DNA of 64,000 bases from JALYYC01 sp963795805 (GTDB lineage: Bacteria; Chloroflexota; Dormibacteria; CF-121): NCBI GenBank assembly GCA_963795805.1, contig CAWCIV010000001.1:744001-808000 (forward strand), in the 5' to 3' direction. A program made the translations under genes and the position numbers. The notes under the pieces are model-generated. The model ran no database searches. It saw only the letters and a program-made list of their open reading frames with translations, and had not been told where the DNA came from. Below, in pieces: positions 51,489 to 61,351 of the stretch; position 1 is the stretch's first letter; each line of letters starts with the position of its first letter.

Positions 51489-51563
51489 CCTTTCTGTTTC
51501 CCGTTCGTTGCACTCCGCCGTCAAGCCACCGGGCTAGCAACGGCTCTCGTAACTTGGCGACCC

Positions 51564-51569
51564 TAGCAT
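51564..51569 (+). promoter_or_regulatory. -10 element ahead of the Pro/Thr-stalk gene
   Basis: TAGCAT is 8 bases before ATG 51578. It supports that ATG over the TTG at 51554. Confidence 0.4.
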
Positions 51570-51577
51570 CGGGTTCG

Positions 51578-52490
<913 letters not shown>

Positions 52491-52498
<8 letters not shown>

Positions 52499-55196
52499 TC
52501 GATTCCGGATGCGGATGCCGACGGTGCGGATGCCGACGGTGCGGATGCCGACGATGCGGATTCGTACCCAGATCATCCTGCCCTTTCTGTTGCTGATCCT
52601 CCTCCTGGGACTGGTCGGCACCTATCTGACGACGAGCCTGGTGGCTACCTCGCTCGAGGAGCGGATCGCCCAGCAACTCGTGCAGGCGCACAACAGCGCG
52701 CTCGACTCGGCCGTCAAGCTGCAGGGCCGACAGATCGCCGCCCTTCGGCTGATCGCCAATACGGAGGGCGTGGACCAGGCGGTGCGAGCCGGCGACGTGA
52801 AGGCCCTTCGGGAGCTTCTCGTTCCGCTCGAGATCAACAACCGCCTCGGGACCGTCATCATCTTCGATGCCCGAGGGAAAGCCCTGCTGCAGATCGATCA
52901 ACCGGACCCACGCAACCCGGGCGGCCTCGTGTTCACGAGCGGCGCCGACCTCTCGAAGGATGCGGTCGTAAAGCCGGTACTGAACGGGACATACGACGGT
53001 TTGGGCGACAAGTTCATCGGTTATGAGGGAACACCGCCGTCGACGCTCGGCGCCGCCGGGCCGATCGTGGTCGGTGACCAGGTGGTCGGCGGAGTCCTCT
53101 TGCAAACGCCGCTGAGCGCCGTGCTCACGGACATGAAGGCGAAGTCTCAATCGCAGGTCCTCCTCCTCGACGCCGGCGGCCACCTCCTCGGAACAACAGT
53201 GGCCGGCGTCAAGAATGGTTTGCTCGACGACCGAACGCGGGCGTACCTCGACCTGGCCTCGCCTGGCCGGGCGTCGCGGCAGAGCGTCGGCATCCAGGGC
53301 CAGGCGTACGAGGTCCAATTCAGCCTCTTCTATCTCCGCCAACAGCCGGCGGGATTCCTCGGCGTCGCCATCTCCCGCGACGCGGTGATGCAGGCAGGCT
53401 TTCATTCCGCGGTCCAGATGACCGCATTGTTCACCGGCGTCGTGCTCATCCTGCTGCTGATCGGCTATGTCCTGGCGCTTCGACTGACCCGGCCGATCGA
53501 GGAGTTGGTCGCGGGCACCCAGGCCGTTGCCCGCGGAGACCTGAGCCAGCGCCTGGCGGTCCGCCGGCGTGACGAGCTGGGCGAGCTCGGCGGCGCGTTC
53601 AACGCGATGACGGCCGACCTGCAGGAGCGGACCCGCGAACTCAACGAGCAGATGCGACGATTGGCGGCGCTGTATCAGACGAGCGTGGGACTTGGGAGCG
53701 AAGCCGAGCCCGGCGCCATGGCCGAGGCGATCCTTGGCATCAGCCTGAAGGCGCTGAATGTGAGCAAGGCTGCCCTGCTGGCCCGCAACCCGGAAACGAG
53801 TTGCCTCGAGGTCCGTGCCGTCGTCGGCCTTCCGGAGGAGTACTCGGGGCAGTTGCTCCGGCTGAGCGGCACCGCGCTGGCCGATGGATTCGAGGAGACC
53901 AGCTCCCAGATTGAAACTGTTATCGGCCTGGCCGGCGACTCGCGCAAGTGCCTGCGTCTCTTTGGTGAGCTGGCCAACGTCCAGCGCGCCTTCGTCGTGC
54001 CCCTCACGCGTGGCCAGCGCAATGCCGGCTACCTCGTGGTCGGGGTCGGCAGCGACTACGCCCTTCCCGAGCAGGATGTCGAACTCCTGCAGACGATTGC
54101 CACCGAAATGGCGATGATGCTGGAAAATGCCGACCTGCGGAAAAAGACCCAGCTCCAGGCCCACCGCCTCGACCAGGCGATCACCGCCCTGGAAAAGATT
54201 TCACAGGCCCTGACCGCCGTCACGGTCGGGACGGACAACCTGCTGCGCGCGGTGGCCCATGCCACCTCCGAGATCCTCGACGTGCCCTATGCCTCGATTC
54301 ACCTTCGCAAATCATCCTGGCGTGAGGAGTTCAGCGACGTCATCGTTCGGTGCACGACGCGCCGTGAGTTGGCGGCGGTCCGGGCAAGCGGCGATCTCGT
54401 TACGCAGCGGTTGGAGCGGCCCGAGCAGGTGCTGGAGCTCGAGCTATCCGATCCGAACTCCGGGGTCGCGGCGGCCCGGCGGATCGGCCTCGAGCGGGTC
54501 ATCGGTGTACCGATGTGTCTCGCGGGCGAGATCGTTGGCGTCCTCGCGATCCATATGCGCACGCCCCGCCGCCTGGAGCGGAGCGAGGTGCGCGTCCTGC
54601 AGACGCTCGCGAACCAGGCAGTCATCGCGATCGAGAATGCGGCGGCCTATGAGCAAACCCGGCAACTTGCCACCACGGACGCCGTCACGGGCGTCGCCAA
54701 CCACCGTGAGCTCGAGGCGCACGTCGAGCGCGAGTTGATTCGCGCCCGGAAAGCGAAGGAGTCGTTTGCCCTGATCATCTGCGACCTCGACCATTTCAAG
54801 GAGATCAACGACACGGCCGGTCACCCGGCAGGCGACGCCGTGCTGCGCCACCTCACGAAGCAGATCCTGGTTCCGGCGGTTCGCCCGAAGGACCTGGTGG
54901 CCCGCTACGGCGGCGACGAGTTCGTGCTCGTGCTGCGCGGCGCCGATGGGCGGGCCGCGATGCTGGTCGCCGAGCGCATCCGACGCGCGGTCGCCGGCCA
55001 GGCCGTCATGTATGACGGCAAGTCGGTTACGAATCTCTCCTTGAGCCTTGGGGTCGCCGTGTTTCCTCGCGATGGTGAGACCCGGGAAGCCCTCGTGCAG
55101 GCTGCCGACCAGGCGCTCTACGTCGCCAAGCGCACCGGGCGGAACCGCGTTGTCCGCAGTGAAACCAGTGTCGCCGGCACGCAATTGAGCGCCTAG
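52491..55196 (+). CDS. Membrane diguanylate cyclase (dCACHE-HAMP-GAF-GAF-GGDEF)
   Basis: This 901-residue c-di-GMP synthase begins at GTG 52491 with GGAG upstream. Its N-terminus carries a threefold RMPTV repeat, then a transmembrane helix, an extracytoplasmic sensor region (about 50-290, dCACHE-like), a second helix (about 305-330) and HAMP. Two GAF domains (about 400-560 and 580-720) precede the GGDEF domain. The active-site RYGGDEF is intact (GGDEF at 807), and an inhibitory I-site RPKD stands five residues before it. It is thus probably an active, product-inhibited enzyme. The overlapping upstream surface protein may supply the signal. Confidence 0.93.
52511..52555 (+). repeat. Three tandem 15-base repeats at the start of the diguanylate cyclase gene
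   Basis: GCGGATGCCGACGGT is repeated at 52511, 52526 and 52541, the last with one change. It encodes RMPTV three times immediately before the first membrane helix. Confidence 0.9.
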
Positions 55197-55225
55197 CACC
55201 GCCGGGGATCGTGGCCGTCGTTCGC

Positions 55226-55231
55226 TAAGCT
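55226..55231 (+). promoter_or_regulatory. -10-like element of hisS
   Basis: TAAGCT is 9 bases before ATG 55241. It supports the ATG over the GTG two codons earlier (55235). Confidence 0.35.
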
Positions 55232-55240
55232 TTCGTGACA

Positions 55241-56512
55241 ATGGCTCCCGTGGCGCAGCGTGCTCGCGGCACGCATGACATCCTGCCCGCCGACCAGCCG
55301 TACTGGGAGGAAATCGAACGAACCATCAAGGCGGTGGTGGCCCGCTATGGGTATCGCCGGATCGAGTCGCCGATCTTCGAGTCGACCGAGCTCTTTGTTC
55401 GCAGCGCCGGTCAAGACAGTGATGTGGTTCGCAAAGAGATGTACACGTTCGACGATCGTGGCGGGCGTTCCCTGACGCTGCGAGCCGAGGGCACCGCGCC
55501 CATCGTCCGAGCCTATTTCGACGGTGGCCTTGACCAGGAGCCGCAACCGGTGCGCTTGTTTTACCTGGGCCCATTCTTTCGCTACGACCGTCCGGCGGCC
55601 GGCCGCTTCCGGCAATTCCACCAGTTCGGCATCGAGACAATCGGCGAAGCCGATCCCTTGATCGATGTCGAAGCCATTGAGCTCGGCTGGCGCTGGTTCG
55701 AGTCGCTCGGCATCGCCTCATTGAGCCTTCGGCTCAACAGCATCGGCGATGAGGTCTGCCGGCCGGCATACCGCGAGTCCCTACGAGATTATTATCGGCC
55801 CCATCTCGCTGAGCTCTGCGAAGAAGACCAGGTTCGCTTCGAGCGCAATCCCCTCCGACTCTTGGACTGTAAGGATCCGCAGTGTCAGCCTTTGAAGGCC
55901 AACGCGCCGCGCATCGTCGACCAGCTGTGTGCGCCCTGTGCGGCCGCTTTTGCTCGGGTGAAGCAAGGCCTGTCCGCGGCAGGAATCCCATTCGAGCTCG
56001 ACCCAACGCTCGTGCGCGGTTTGGATTACTACACCCGAACGGTTTTCGAATACCAGCACAGCAGCCTCGGGGGGGCGCAGAACGCGCTCGGCGGCGGGGG
56101 ACGGTACGACGGGCTCGCCGAGGAGCTCGGCTACCGATCAACCCCCGGCATCGGCTTTGCGATGGGCATCGAGCGCACGCTGATCATCCTCAAAGACCGT
56201 GGGCCCGTCGAGGCGCCCGGCGTCGACGTCTACGTGGTGGCGCTGCGCGACGCCGACCAGGTCTATGCGCTCCGGCACGCCTCCAGCCTGCGAGCAAGCG
56301 GGCTTCGCGTCGTGCTCGATCCTGGCGAGGCAAGGCTCGACGCTCGTTTGCGGAAGGCGGCGAAGAAGGGTGCCCGCGTCGCGCTGATCATCGGCCCGGA
56401 AGAGCGCGAGCGGGGCGAGGCGGTGATCCGAGACATGCAGGCCAAGGCCCAGGTCACGGTGCCGGAAACCGAGATCGTGTCGACGGTGACGCAGACGCTG
56501 GGGCGGTCATGA
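55241..56512 (+). CDS. hisS: Histidyl-tRNA synthetase
   Basis: This 423-residue class II synthetase has RGTHDILPADQPYWEEIE, motif 2 (GPFFRYDRPAAGRFRQFHQF), the histidine-binding LVRGLDYYTRTVFEY, motif 3 (GIGFAMGIERTL) and a C-terminal anticodon-binding domain. The start is ATG 55241. It overlaps aspS by 4 bases (ATGA). Confidence 0.96.
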   Translation: MAPVAQRARGTHDILPADQPYWEEIERTIKAVVARYGYRRIESPIFESTELFVRSAGQDSDVVRKEMYTFDDRGGRSLTLRAEGTAPIVRAYFDGGLDQEPQPVRLFYLGPFFRYDRPAAGRFRQFHQFGIETIGEADPLIDVEAIELGWRWFESLGIASLSLRLNSIGDEVCRPAYRESLRDYYRPHLAELCEEDQVRFERNPLRLLDCKDPQCQPLKANAPRIVDQLCAPCAAAFARVKQGLSAAGIPFELDPTLVRGLDYYTRTVFEYQHSSLGGAQNALGGGGRYDGLAEELGYRSTPGIGFAMGIERTLIILKDRGPVEAPGVDVYVVALRDADQVYALRHASSLRASGLRVVLDPGEARLDARLRKAAKKGARVALIIGPEERERGEAVIRDMQAKAQVTVPETEIVSTVTQTLGRS

Positions 56513-58290
56513 GCCGAACGGCTCGCACCCAGGGGGGACGGCTCCGGGCAGGCGATGTCACCCAGCGGGTCGAGCTGTACGGCTGGGTCCATCGCCGGCG
56601 GGACCACGGCGGACTGATCTTCATCGACCTCCGCGACCGCAGCGGGATCGTACAGGTAACCTTCGATCCGGCCCACGCGCAGGCGTATGCGGCGGCGGCC
56701 GAGCTCCGTCTCGAGACGGTCATCCATGTGAGCGGGCCCGTGCGGCGGCGTCCCGCAGGCTCCGAGAACGCCGAGCTGGAGACCGGCGAGGTGGAGGTGC
56801 AGGCCGAGGAGCTGGTCATCCTCAACCGGGCGCTGACCCCACCATTTGCGATCAACGACGACACCAGCGTCGACGAACAACTGCGCCTCCGCTACCGGTA
56901 CCTGGATCTCCGCCGTCCGCGAATGGCCCGGAACCTCGCACTCCGCCATCGGATCTCGAAAGCGATTCGCGACTTCCTCGATCAGGAAGGCTTTCTGGAG
57001 ATCGAGACGCCGGCCCTGATCCGCAGCACGCCCGAAGGAGCTCGGGACTATCTCGTCCCGAGCCGTCTGAACCTGGGCCATGTCTACGCCCTCGCCCAGT
57101 CGCCGCAGCTCTACAAGCAGCTGCTGATGGTCGCTGGCGTCGACCGCTACTTCCAGATCGTCCGCTGCTACCGCGACGAGGACCTCCGGGCGGACCGGCA
57201 GCCCGAGTTCACCCAGCTGGACCTCGAAATGTCCTTCGTCAGCGAGGAGGACGTCATCGACGTGATCGAACGCGCCTTCGCCTACACGTTCCAGCACGTC
57301 CTCGCGGTTCCCGTCGCGACACCGATCCGGCGGATCACCCATGCGGACGCGATGCTCCGCTACGGCGTCGACAAGCCCGACCTCCGGTATGGGCTCGAGA
57401 TCGCCGAACTAACCCCGGTCTTCAAGGGCACCGAGTTCAAGATTTTCCGCCAGGTTCTCGAGGCGGGCGGTGCCATCCGGGCGATTCGGATCCCCGGCGC
57501 TGCCGGCGCCCCGGCCAAGGAGATCGAAGCCTGGACCGAGGTCGCCAAAGCGGAGAAAGCCAAGGGGCTCGCCTTCTGGCATCTGGAGGCTGGCGGCTGG
57601 CGTTCGCCGATCGCCAAGTTCTTTTCCGACACCGAGCTGGCCGGGCTGCGGGACGCAACCGCGGCCCAGCCGGGCGATCTGGTGCTCGCCGTGGCGGACC
57701 GGACCGAGGTGGCCGCGGCCGCCCTGGGAGCGGTGCGGAAGGCGGTCGCACGGCAGCGTGGCATGATCCCCGCCGGCCAGTTCGAGTTCGTCTGGGTCAC
57801 CGACTTTCCGCTCTTCGAGCGGAGCGCCGAGACCGGCGAGATCACCGCCGCCCATCATCCGTTCACTTCGCCTCGTCCGGAGGATCTCGCCATGATGACG
57901 ACCGACCCGCTCAAAGTCCGGGCGCGCGCCTACGACCTCGTGCTGAACGGAATCGAGCTGGGTTCGGGTAGCATCCGGATCCACGACGCCGAGATGCAGC
58001 AGCGGGTCTTCGCCGGCCTCGGGATGTCCCGCGACGAAGCCGAACGCCGATTCGGTTTCCTCCTCGAAGCCTTCGGCTACGGGGCGCCGCCCCACGGCGG
58101 CTTTGCCTTCGGCCTCGACCGGGTCGTGATGATCGCGGCCGGGGAGGAAACGATCCGGGAGGTGGTCGCCTTCCCGAAGAACCAGCAGGCCCAGGAAGTG
58201 ATGACCGGGGCCCCCGCCCCGGCTGATCCGAAACAGCTTCGCGATCTCGGCCTCGAACTGAAGGGGCCGGAGAGAAAAGGCCCCTCGTAA
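56509..58290 (+). CDS. aspS: Aspartyl-tRNA synthetase
   Basis: This 593-residue bacterial-type AspRS has an N-terminal OB anticodon-binding domain (VELYGWVHRRRDHGGLIFID). The class II core has FLEIETPALIRSTPEGARDY, FQIVRCYRDEDLRADRQPEF and FAFGLDRVVMI. The GAD insertion domain (about 290-420) marks the bacterial form. Whether it discriminates Asp from Asn tRNA cannot be told here. Confidence 0.96.
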   Translation: MSRTARTQGGRLRAGDVTQRVELYGWVHRRRDHGGLIFIDLRDRSGIVQVTFDPAHAQAYAAAAELRLETVIHVSGPVRRRPAGSENAELETGEVEVQAEELVILNRALTPPFAINDDTSVDEQLRLRYRYLDLRRPRMARNLALRHRISKAIRDFLDQEGFLEIETPALIRSTPEGARDYLVPSRLNLGHVYALAQSPQLYKQLLMVAGVDRYFQIVRCYRDEDLRADRQPEFTQLDLEMSFVSEEDVIDVIERAFAYTFQHVLAVPVATPIRRITHADAMLRYGVDKPDLRYGLEIAELTPVFKGTEFKIFRQVLEAGGAIRAIRIPGAAGAPAKEIEAWTEVAKAEKAKGLAFWHLEAGGWRSPIAKFFSDTELAGLRDATAAQPGDLVLAVADRTEVAAAALGAVRKAVARQRGMIPAGQFEFVWVTDFPLFERSAETGEITAAHHPFTSPRPEDLAMMTTDPLKVRARAYDLVLNGIELGSGSIRIHDAEMQQRVFAGLGMSRDEAERRFGFLLEAFGYGAPPHGGFAFGLDRVVMIAAGEETIREVVAFPKNQQAQEVMTGAPAPADPKQLRDLGLELKGPERKGPS

Positions 58291-58375
58291 GGTCCGCGCC
58301 GGACCGTGACGAGCGTTTTTCCGGGCCGTCACGAAATGCCAATCGCGCGCCACCGAGCGCGTAAGGTACGGAACT

Positions 58376-58381
58376 TACAGT
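58376..58381 (+). promoter_or_regulatory. -10-like element of the secreted-protein gene
   Basis: TACAGT 7 bases before ATG 58389 matches the leaderless spacing and favours that ATG over the one at 58383. Confidence 0.35.
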
Positions 58382-58388
58382 AATGCCC

Positions 58389-59285
58389 ATGAACACAGCA
58401 GCCACCCTGGCAACGAAGGCGATGGCGGTTGCCCTGGGCGGCGTCCTCACCACCGGAGGACTCTCGGCCGCCGCCGCTGGGCATACGACGACGACGATCC
58501 CGGCGACGCTCTACACGCCGACTGCGCTCGGTGCGCAGGCAACCTACGCCGTGTCGAACATCTACGCGAATGCGCCGGTGGGCACGGTAACCCTGGGCGG
58601 GGTTCCGTTCACCGTGGCGAACACCGCATGGGCAGGCAGCGGCCAGACGTACACGGTCCCGGCCAACACGCCCAAGCCGACCTCGGTGCACCTGCTCCTG
58701 GACTCCTCGAACGCCACGCTCGCCTATAAGGGGCAGAACGTGGGACGCATTCACCTGACCTTCAGCGACGGGAAGACGCAGGATACGAACCTGATCGCGG
58801 GCGCCAACGTCCGTGAGTGGTGGAGCGCATCGACACTGGTCGATACCCTGACCGATGCGAACGCGTCCACCGTGTGGACTGGCCAGGCCCAGCCGGCGAT
58901 GGGCGTCACGGGTCCCGCGCGCATCGACAAGCTGATGGTGAGCATCCCGGCGACGAGCGCGAACCTGACGCAGATCAGCATCATCAACGTGGCCAATGCC
59001 CCGTTCTACGTCTTCAGCAGCGGCGTCACGGTCGGCTACCAGGCGCCGGTGGCGACTGGCGGTGGCAATAACAACGACGAAACCGGAAACAACAATAACG
59101 ACCAGAAGGACACTGAGAAGGTCAACAAGCCGACGCCGAAGAAGCCGGTCGTAGAGGTGAAGAAGCCGGCCGCAAAGGCGGAGAAGACGGTCACGCCGAT
59201 CGTGAATACGAAAAAGGCCGCGCAGGACGAGGTCAAGCACGACGAGACCAGCCAGCATTCCGACGGCGGCCACCAGCGCGACTAA
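58389..59285 (+). CDS. Secreted protein with beta-sandwich domain and Lys/Pro tail
   Basis: This 298-residue protein has a signal peptide (AVALGGVLTTGGLSAAAAG). Its ~190-residue beta-rich domain contains PVGTVTLGGVPFTV, SVHLLLDSSNATLAYKGQNV and RIHLTFSDGKTQDTNL, similar in style to galactose-binding or carbohydrate-binding sandwiches. A hydrophilic tail rich in Asn, Lys, Pro and Asp follows (from about 225). It is probably exported and may bind glycans; this is inference. A strong terminator follows 10 bases later, so the gene is probably a single-gene unit. Confidence 0.75.
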   Translation: MNTAATLATKAMAVALGGVLTTGGLSAAAAGHTTTTIPATLYTPTALGAQATYAVSNIYANAPVGTVTLGGVPFTVANTAWAGSGQTYTVPANTPKPTSVHLLLDSSNATLAYKGQNVGRIHLTFSDGKTQDTNLIAGANVREWWSASTLVDTLTDANASTVWTGQAQPAMGVTGPARIDKLMVSIPATSANLTQISIINVANAPFYVFSSGVTVGYQAPVATGGGNNNDETGNNNNDQKDTEKVNKPTPKKPVVEVKKPAAKAEKTVTPIVNTKKAAQDEVKHDETSQHSDGGHQRD

Positions 59286-59294
59286 CATCGATAT

Positions 59295-59329
59295 AAAAAA
59301 AGGCCCGGCACCAAGCCGGGCCTTTTTTT
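59295..59329. terminator. Strong bidirectional intrinsic terminator
   Basis: A run of seven A, stem GGCCCGGC (59302-59309), loop ACCAA, stem GCCGGGCC (59315-59322) and seven T. A perfect 8-base G+C stem extended by A-T pairs, with a U-tract in either direction. Confidence 0.95.
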
Positions 59330-59359
59330 GTTGCCACGCCCCGACTCGGCATGATCCGG

Positions 59360-59365
59360 TACACT
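59360..59365 (+). promoter_or_regulatory. -10 element, leaderless start of the small membrane protein
   Basis: TACACT lies 7 bases before GTG 59373, with no Shine-Dalgarno between. Confidence 0.5.
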
Positions 59366-59372
59366 CGCGGCG

Positions 59373-59645
59373 GTGCTCGCCGCGATCCCGCCGGCTTTCG
59401 TTCTAGCCCTGCTGCTCATCCTGCTCGGAACCCAGGTGGCTTACGTCATCGCGCCGCGAGCGCCTCACTTCCTGGTCCGCCTGGGAATCAGCGCCCTCGC
59501 GGTGCTCCTGGGCGAGGTGGTGGGGACCGTGTCTCTCGGCCAGCGGCTGGCCCTCGGTGACCTTCACCCGGCGACCGACGTGGCTTTCCTCGCCGCATTC
59601 CAATGGCTCGCGGGTCGGATCAGCCGTCGTGAACAGGCCGTTTAG
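59373..59645 (+). CDS. Small membrane protein, unknown function
   Basis: This 90-residue protein has two hydrophobic segments (about 6-26 and 36-54) and a charged C-terminus (GRISRREQAV). It resembles no family I know. It stands alone after the terminator, followed by the DUF948-like gene. The -10 element fixes the GTG start. Confidence 0.6.
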   Translation: MLAAIPPAFVLALLLILLGTQVAYVIAPRAPHFLVRLGISALAVLLGEVVGTVSLGQRLALGDLHPATDVAFLAAFQWLAGRISRREQAV

Positions 59646-59709
59646 GGTGTCGCCGATCGCGGTAGAACCAATGGGACGTCCGGTCACGGATGTCGGGAGG
59701 ACTGGGTAA

Positions 59710-60054
59710 GTGATCTGGCAAATTGGCGTGCTGCTGGTCGGAATCGGGATTTTGCTGGCGAGCCTCTTTCTCGGCTTTATTCTCTTGAACCTAACGCGGA
59801 GCCTTCGGACGATCGAGGCAATCCTGAGTGTGACCCTCGACGAGGCCCGCCTGGCGCTCCCGGAGCTCCGACACAGCTTGCAGCAGATCGATGACATGGT
59901 CAGCGGTGTGAACGACAAGTTCACGGCGGCCGACCGAGCGATGAGCGCCACCGGCGCGGCTATCACCGGATTTCGGGAACGGATCCGGCATCGACTTGAC
60001 GGCCTGGGCCGCCGCTCGGGTGCCGCTGCCAGCCAGGATCAGGAGGCCAGGTGA
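59710..60054 (+). CDS. DUF948-like membrane-anchored helical protein
   Basis: This 114-residue protein has an N-terminal membrane helix (LLVGIGILLASLFLGFILL) and a helical tail (SVTLDEARLALPELRHSLQQ; IDDMVSGVNDKFTAADRAM) as in DUF948 proteins, which resemble bacterial chemoreceptor-like helices. GGGAGG precedes GTG 59710. The 3' end overlaps rsbW by 4 bases. The function is unknown, but placement suggests a link to the sigma regulation system. Confidence 0.7.
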   Translation: MIWQIGVLLVGIGILLASLFLGFILLNLTRSLRTIEAILSVTLDEARLALPELRHSLQQIDDMVSGVNDKFTAADRAMSATGAAITGFRERIRHRLDGLGRRSGAAASQDQEAR

Positions 60055-60542
60055 AAGAGAGCCGACCTCGAAGTCACAGCCCCGCCTCGCTGAAGGCGGC
60101 TACCGGTGCGGCCTACCTCACTGAGCTCAAGCTGCCTGCCGTCCCCGAGTACATCGTCGTAGCCAAACGGGCCGCGGCCTCGCTGGGCCTCGTCGTCGGG
60201 TTTTCGCTGCACGAGATCGACGACCTCAATATTGCGATCACCCAGGCCTGCGAGAACGCCTGCGCCGCCGCCACCCAGCAGTGGGGGAAGGGAAACGGCC
60301 AGCTGAAGCTCACCTTCAAGAGCGAGCCCCGGCGGATCGAGGTCGAGGTTCGCAGCGTGCCACCCAGGGCGGTCGAGATGCAGGCCCTGCAGGCCGTCCG
60401 GCGGGCGCGGCAGGAAGCCGAGCTCGACTATGAAACGATTGGACTGAATATGATCCGGCTGTTCGTGGATGAGTTGCGGTATCACGTAGACAACCAGACG
60501 GGCAGCATGCGGATGAGGATGGTCAAATACCTGATCGAGTAG
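60051..60542 (+). CDS. RsbW-like anti-sigma factor (HATPase_c_2), degenerate G1 box
   Basis: This 163-residue protein has the N-box DDLNIAITQACENAC and a late IGLNMIRLFVDEL matching the GLGLxLI region of the RsbW/SpoIIAB family. Yet the D-x-G-x-G motif between them, which binds ATP, is not visible (RSVPPRAVEMQ instead). It should bind the sigma factor encoded next, but kinase activity toward an RsbV antagonist is doubtful. No rsbV is seen nearby. GTG start overlaps DUF948. Confidence 0.8.
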   Translation: MKESRPRSHSPASLKAATGAAYLTELKLPAVPEYIVVAKRAAASLGLVVGFSLHEIDDLNIAITQACENACAAATQQWGKGNGQLKLTFKSEPRRIEVEVRSVPPRAVEMQALQAVRRARQEAELDYETIGLNMIRLFVDELRYHVDNQTGSMRMRMVKYLIE

Positions 60543-60598
60543 ACGCTCCGGCCGCGCGCCAATCCTCCGTCCGACCGAACCGAGAACTCGTCCGGCGG

Positions 60599-61318
60599 CT
60601 GTTCCTGAAATACCAGAAGACGAAGGATCCACAGGTCCGGCAGCAGCTTGTCGAGCTGTTCAACAACCTTGTGGTCTTCCTCGCCAAGAAGTTCAGCAAC
60701 CGGGGCGAGCCGCTGGAGGATATCGTCCAGGTCGGCTATATCGGGTTGCTCCAGGCAATCGAGCGATTCGAGCCCCAGCGAGGCCTCGAGTTCTCAACCT
60801 TTGCCACCCCGACAATCGTTGGCGAGATCAAACGGTATTTCCGGGACAAGAGCTGGGCCGTCAAGGTGCCGCGCCGCCTCCAGGAGACGATGCAGCGCGC
60901 CGATCTGGCCCAGCAGCGGCTCCAGGCCAGGCTGGGCCGGCAACCCTCCGTCAATGAGATCGCCAAGGAGCTCGAGCTCGAACCCGAGGATGTGTTGGCG
61001 GCGATGGAGGCCAGCCCGGCTCAGCGGACCATCCCATTCGAGTCGACCGGTCCCGCCGCCAGGGAGGAGGACGGGCTCCAGCTCACCGAGCGCCTCGGCC
61101 GGGAGGATGAGAACCTCGACAAGGTCGAGCTCCAGGACCTCCTCGACCAGGCGATGCGCCATCTGAGCCCGCGCGAGCGGCGGATCATGTACCTGCGTTT
61201 CGTGGACGAACTGCCCCAGGCGGAGGTCGCGAAGCGGCTCGGCATCTCCCAGATGCACGTCTCCCGGCTCCAGCGCGCCGCGGTCGAACACCTGAAGCGG
61301 GAGTTGCCGGTCGGCTAA
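60599..61318 (+). CDS. SigB/SigF-type RNA polymerase sigma factor
   Basis: Region 2 is LVVFLAKKFSNRGEPLEDIV then QVGYIGLLQAIERF; region 3 LGRQPSVNEIAKELELEPED; region 4 LSPRERRIMYLRFVDELPQA then HVSRLQRAAVEHLK. The canonical GTG 60671 removes the front of region 2. The frame is open back to 60473 and encodes LFLKYQKTKDPQVRQQLVEL, the normal beginning of the family, but holds no ATG, GTG or TTG. CTG 60599 is my best guess (239 residues). It is paired with the anti-sigma factor upstream. Confidence 0.85.
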   Translation: MFLKYQKTKDPQVRQQLVELFNNLVVFLAKKFSNRGEPLEDIVQVGYIGLLQAIERFEPQRGLEFSTFATPTIVGEIKRYFRDKSWAVKVPRRLQETMQRADLAQQRLQARLGRQPSVNEIAKELELEPEDVLAAMEASPAQRTIPFESTGPAAREEDGLQLTERLGREDENLDKVELQDLLDQAMRHLSPRERRIMYLRFVDELPQAEVAKRLGISQMHVSRLQRAAVEHLKRELPVG

Positions 61319-61324
61319 TCTCGC

Positions 61325-61330
61325 TAGAAT
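61325..61330 (+). promoter_or_regulatory. -10 element of alaS
   Basis: TAGAAT 21 bases before ATG 61352. This leaves a short leader rather than none. Confidence 0.4.
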
Positions 61331-61351
61331 CAAGCAGGCGCGCAGCCACAT

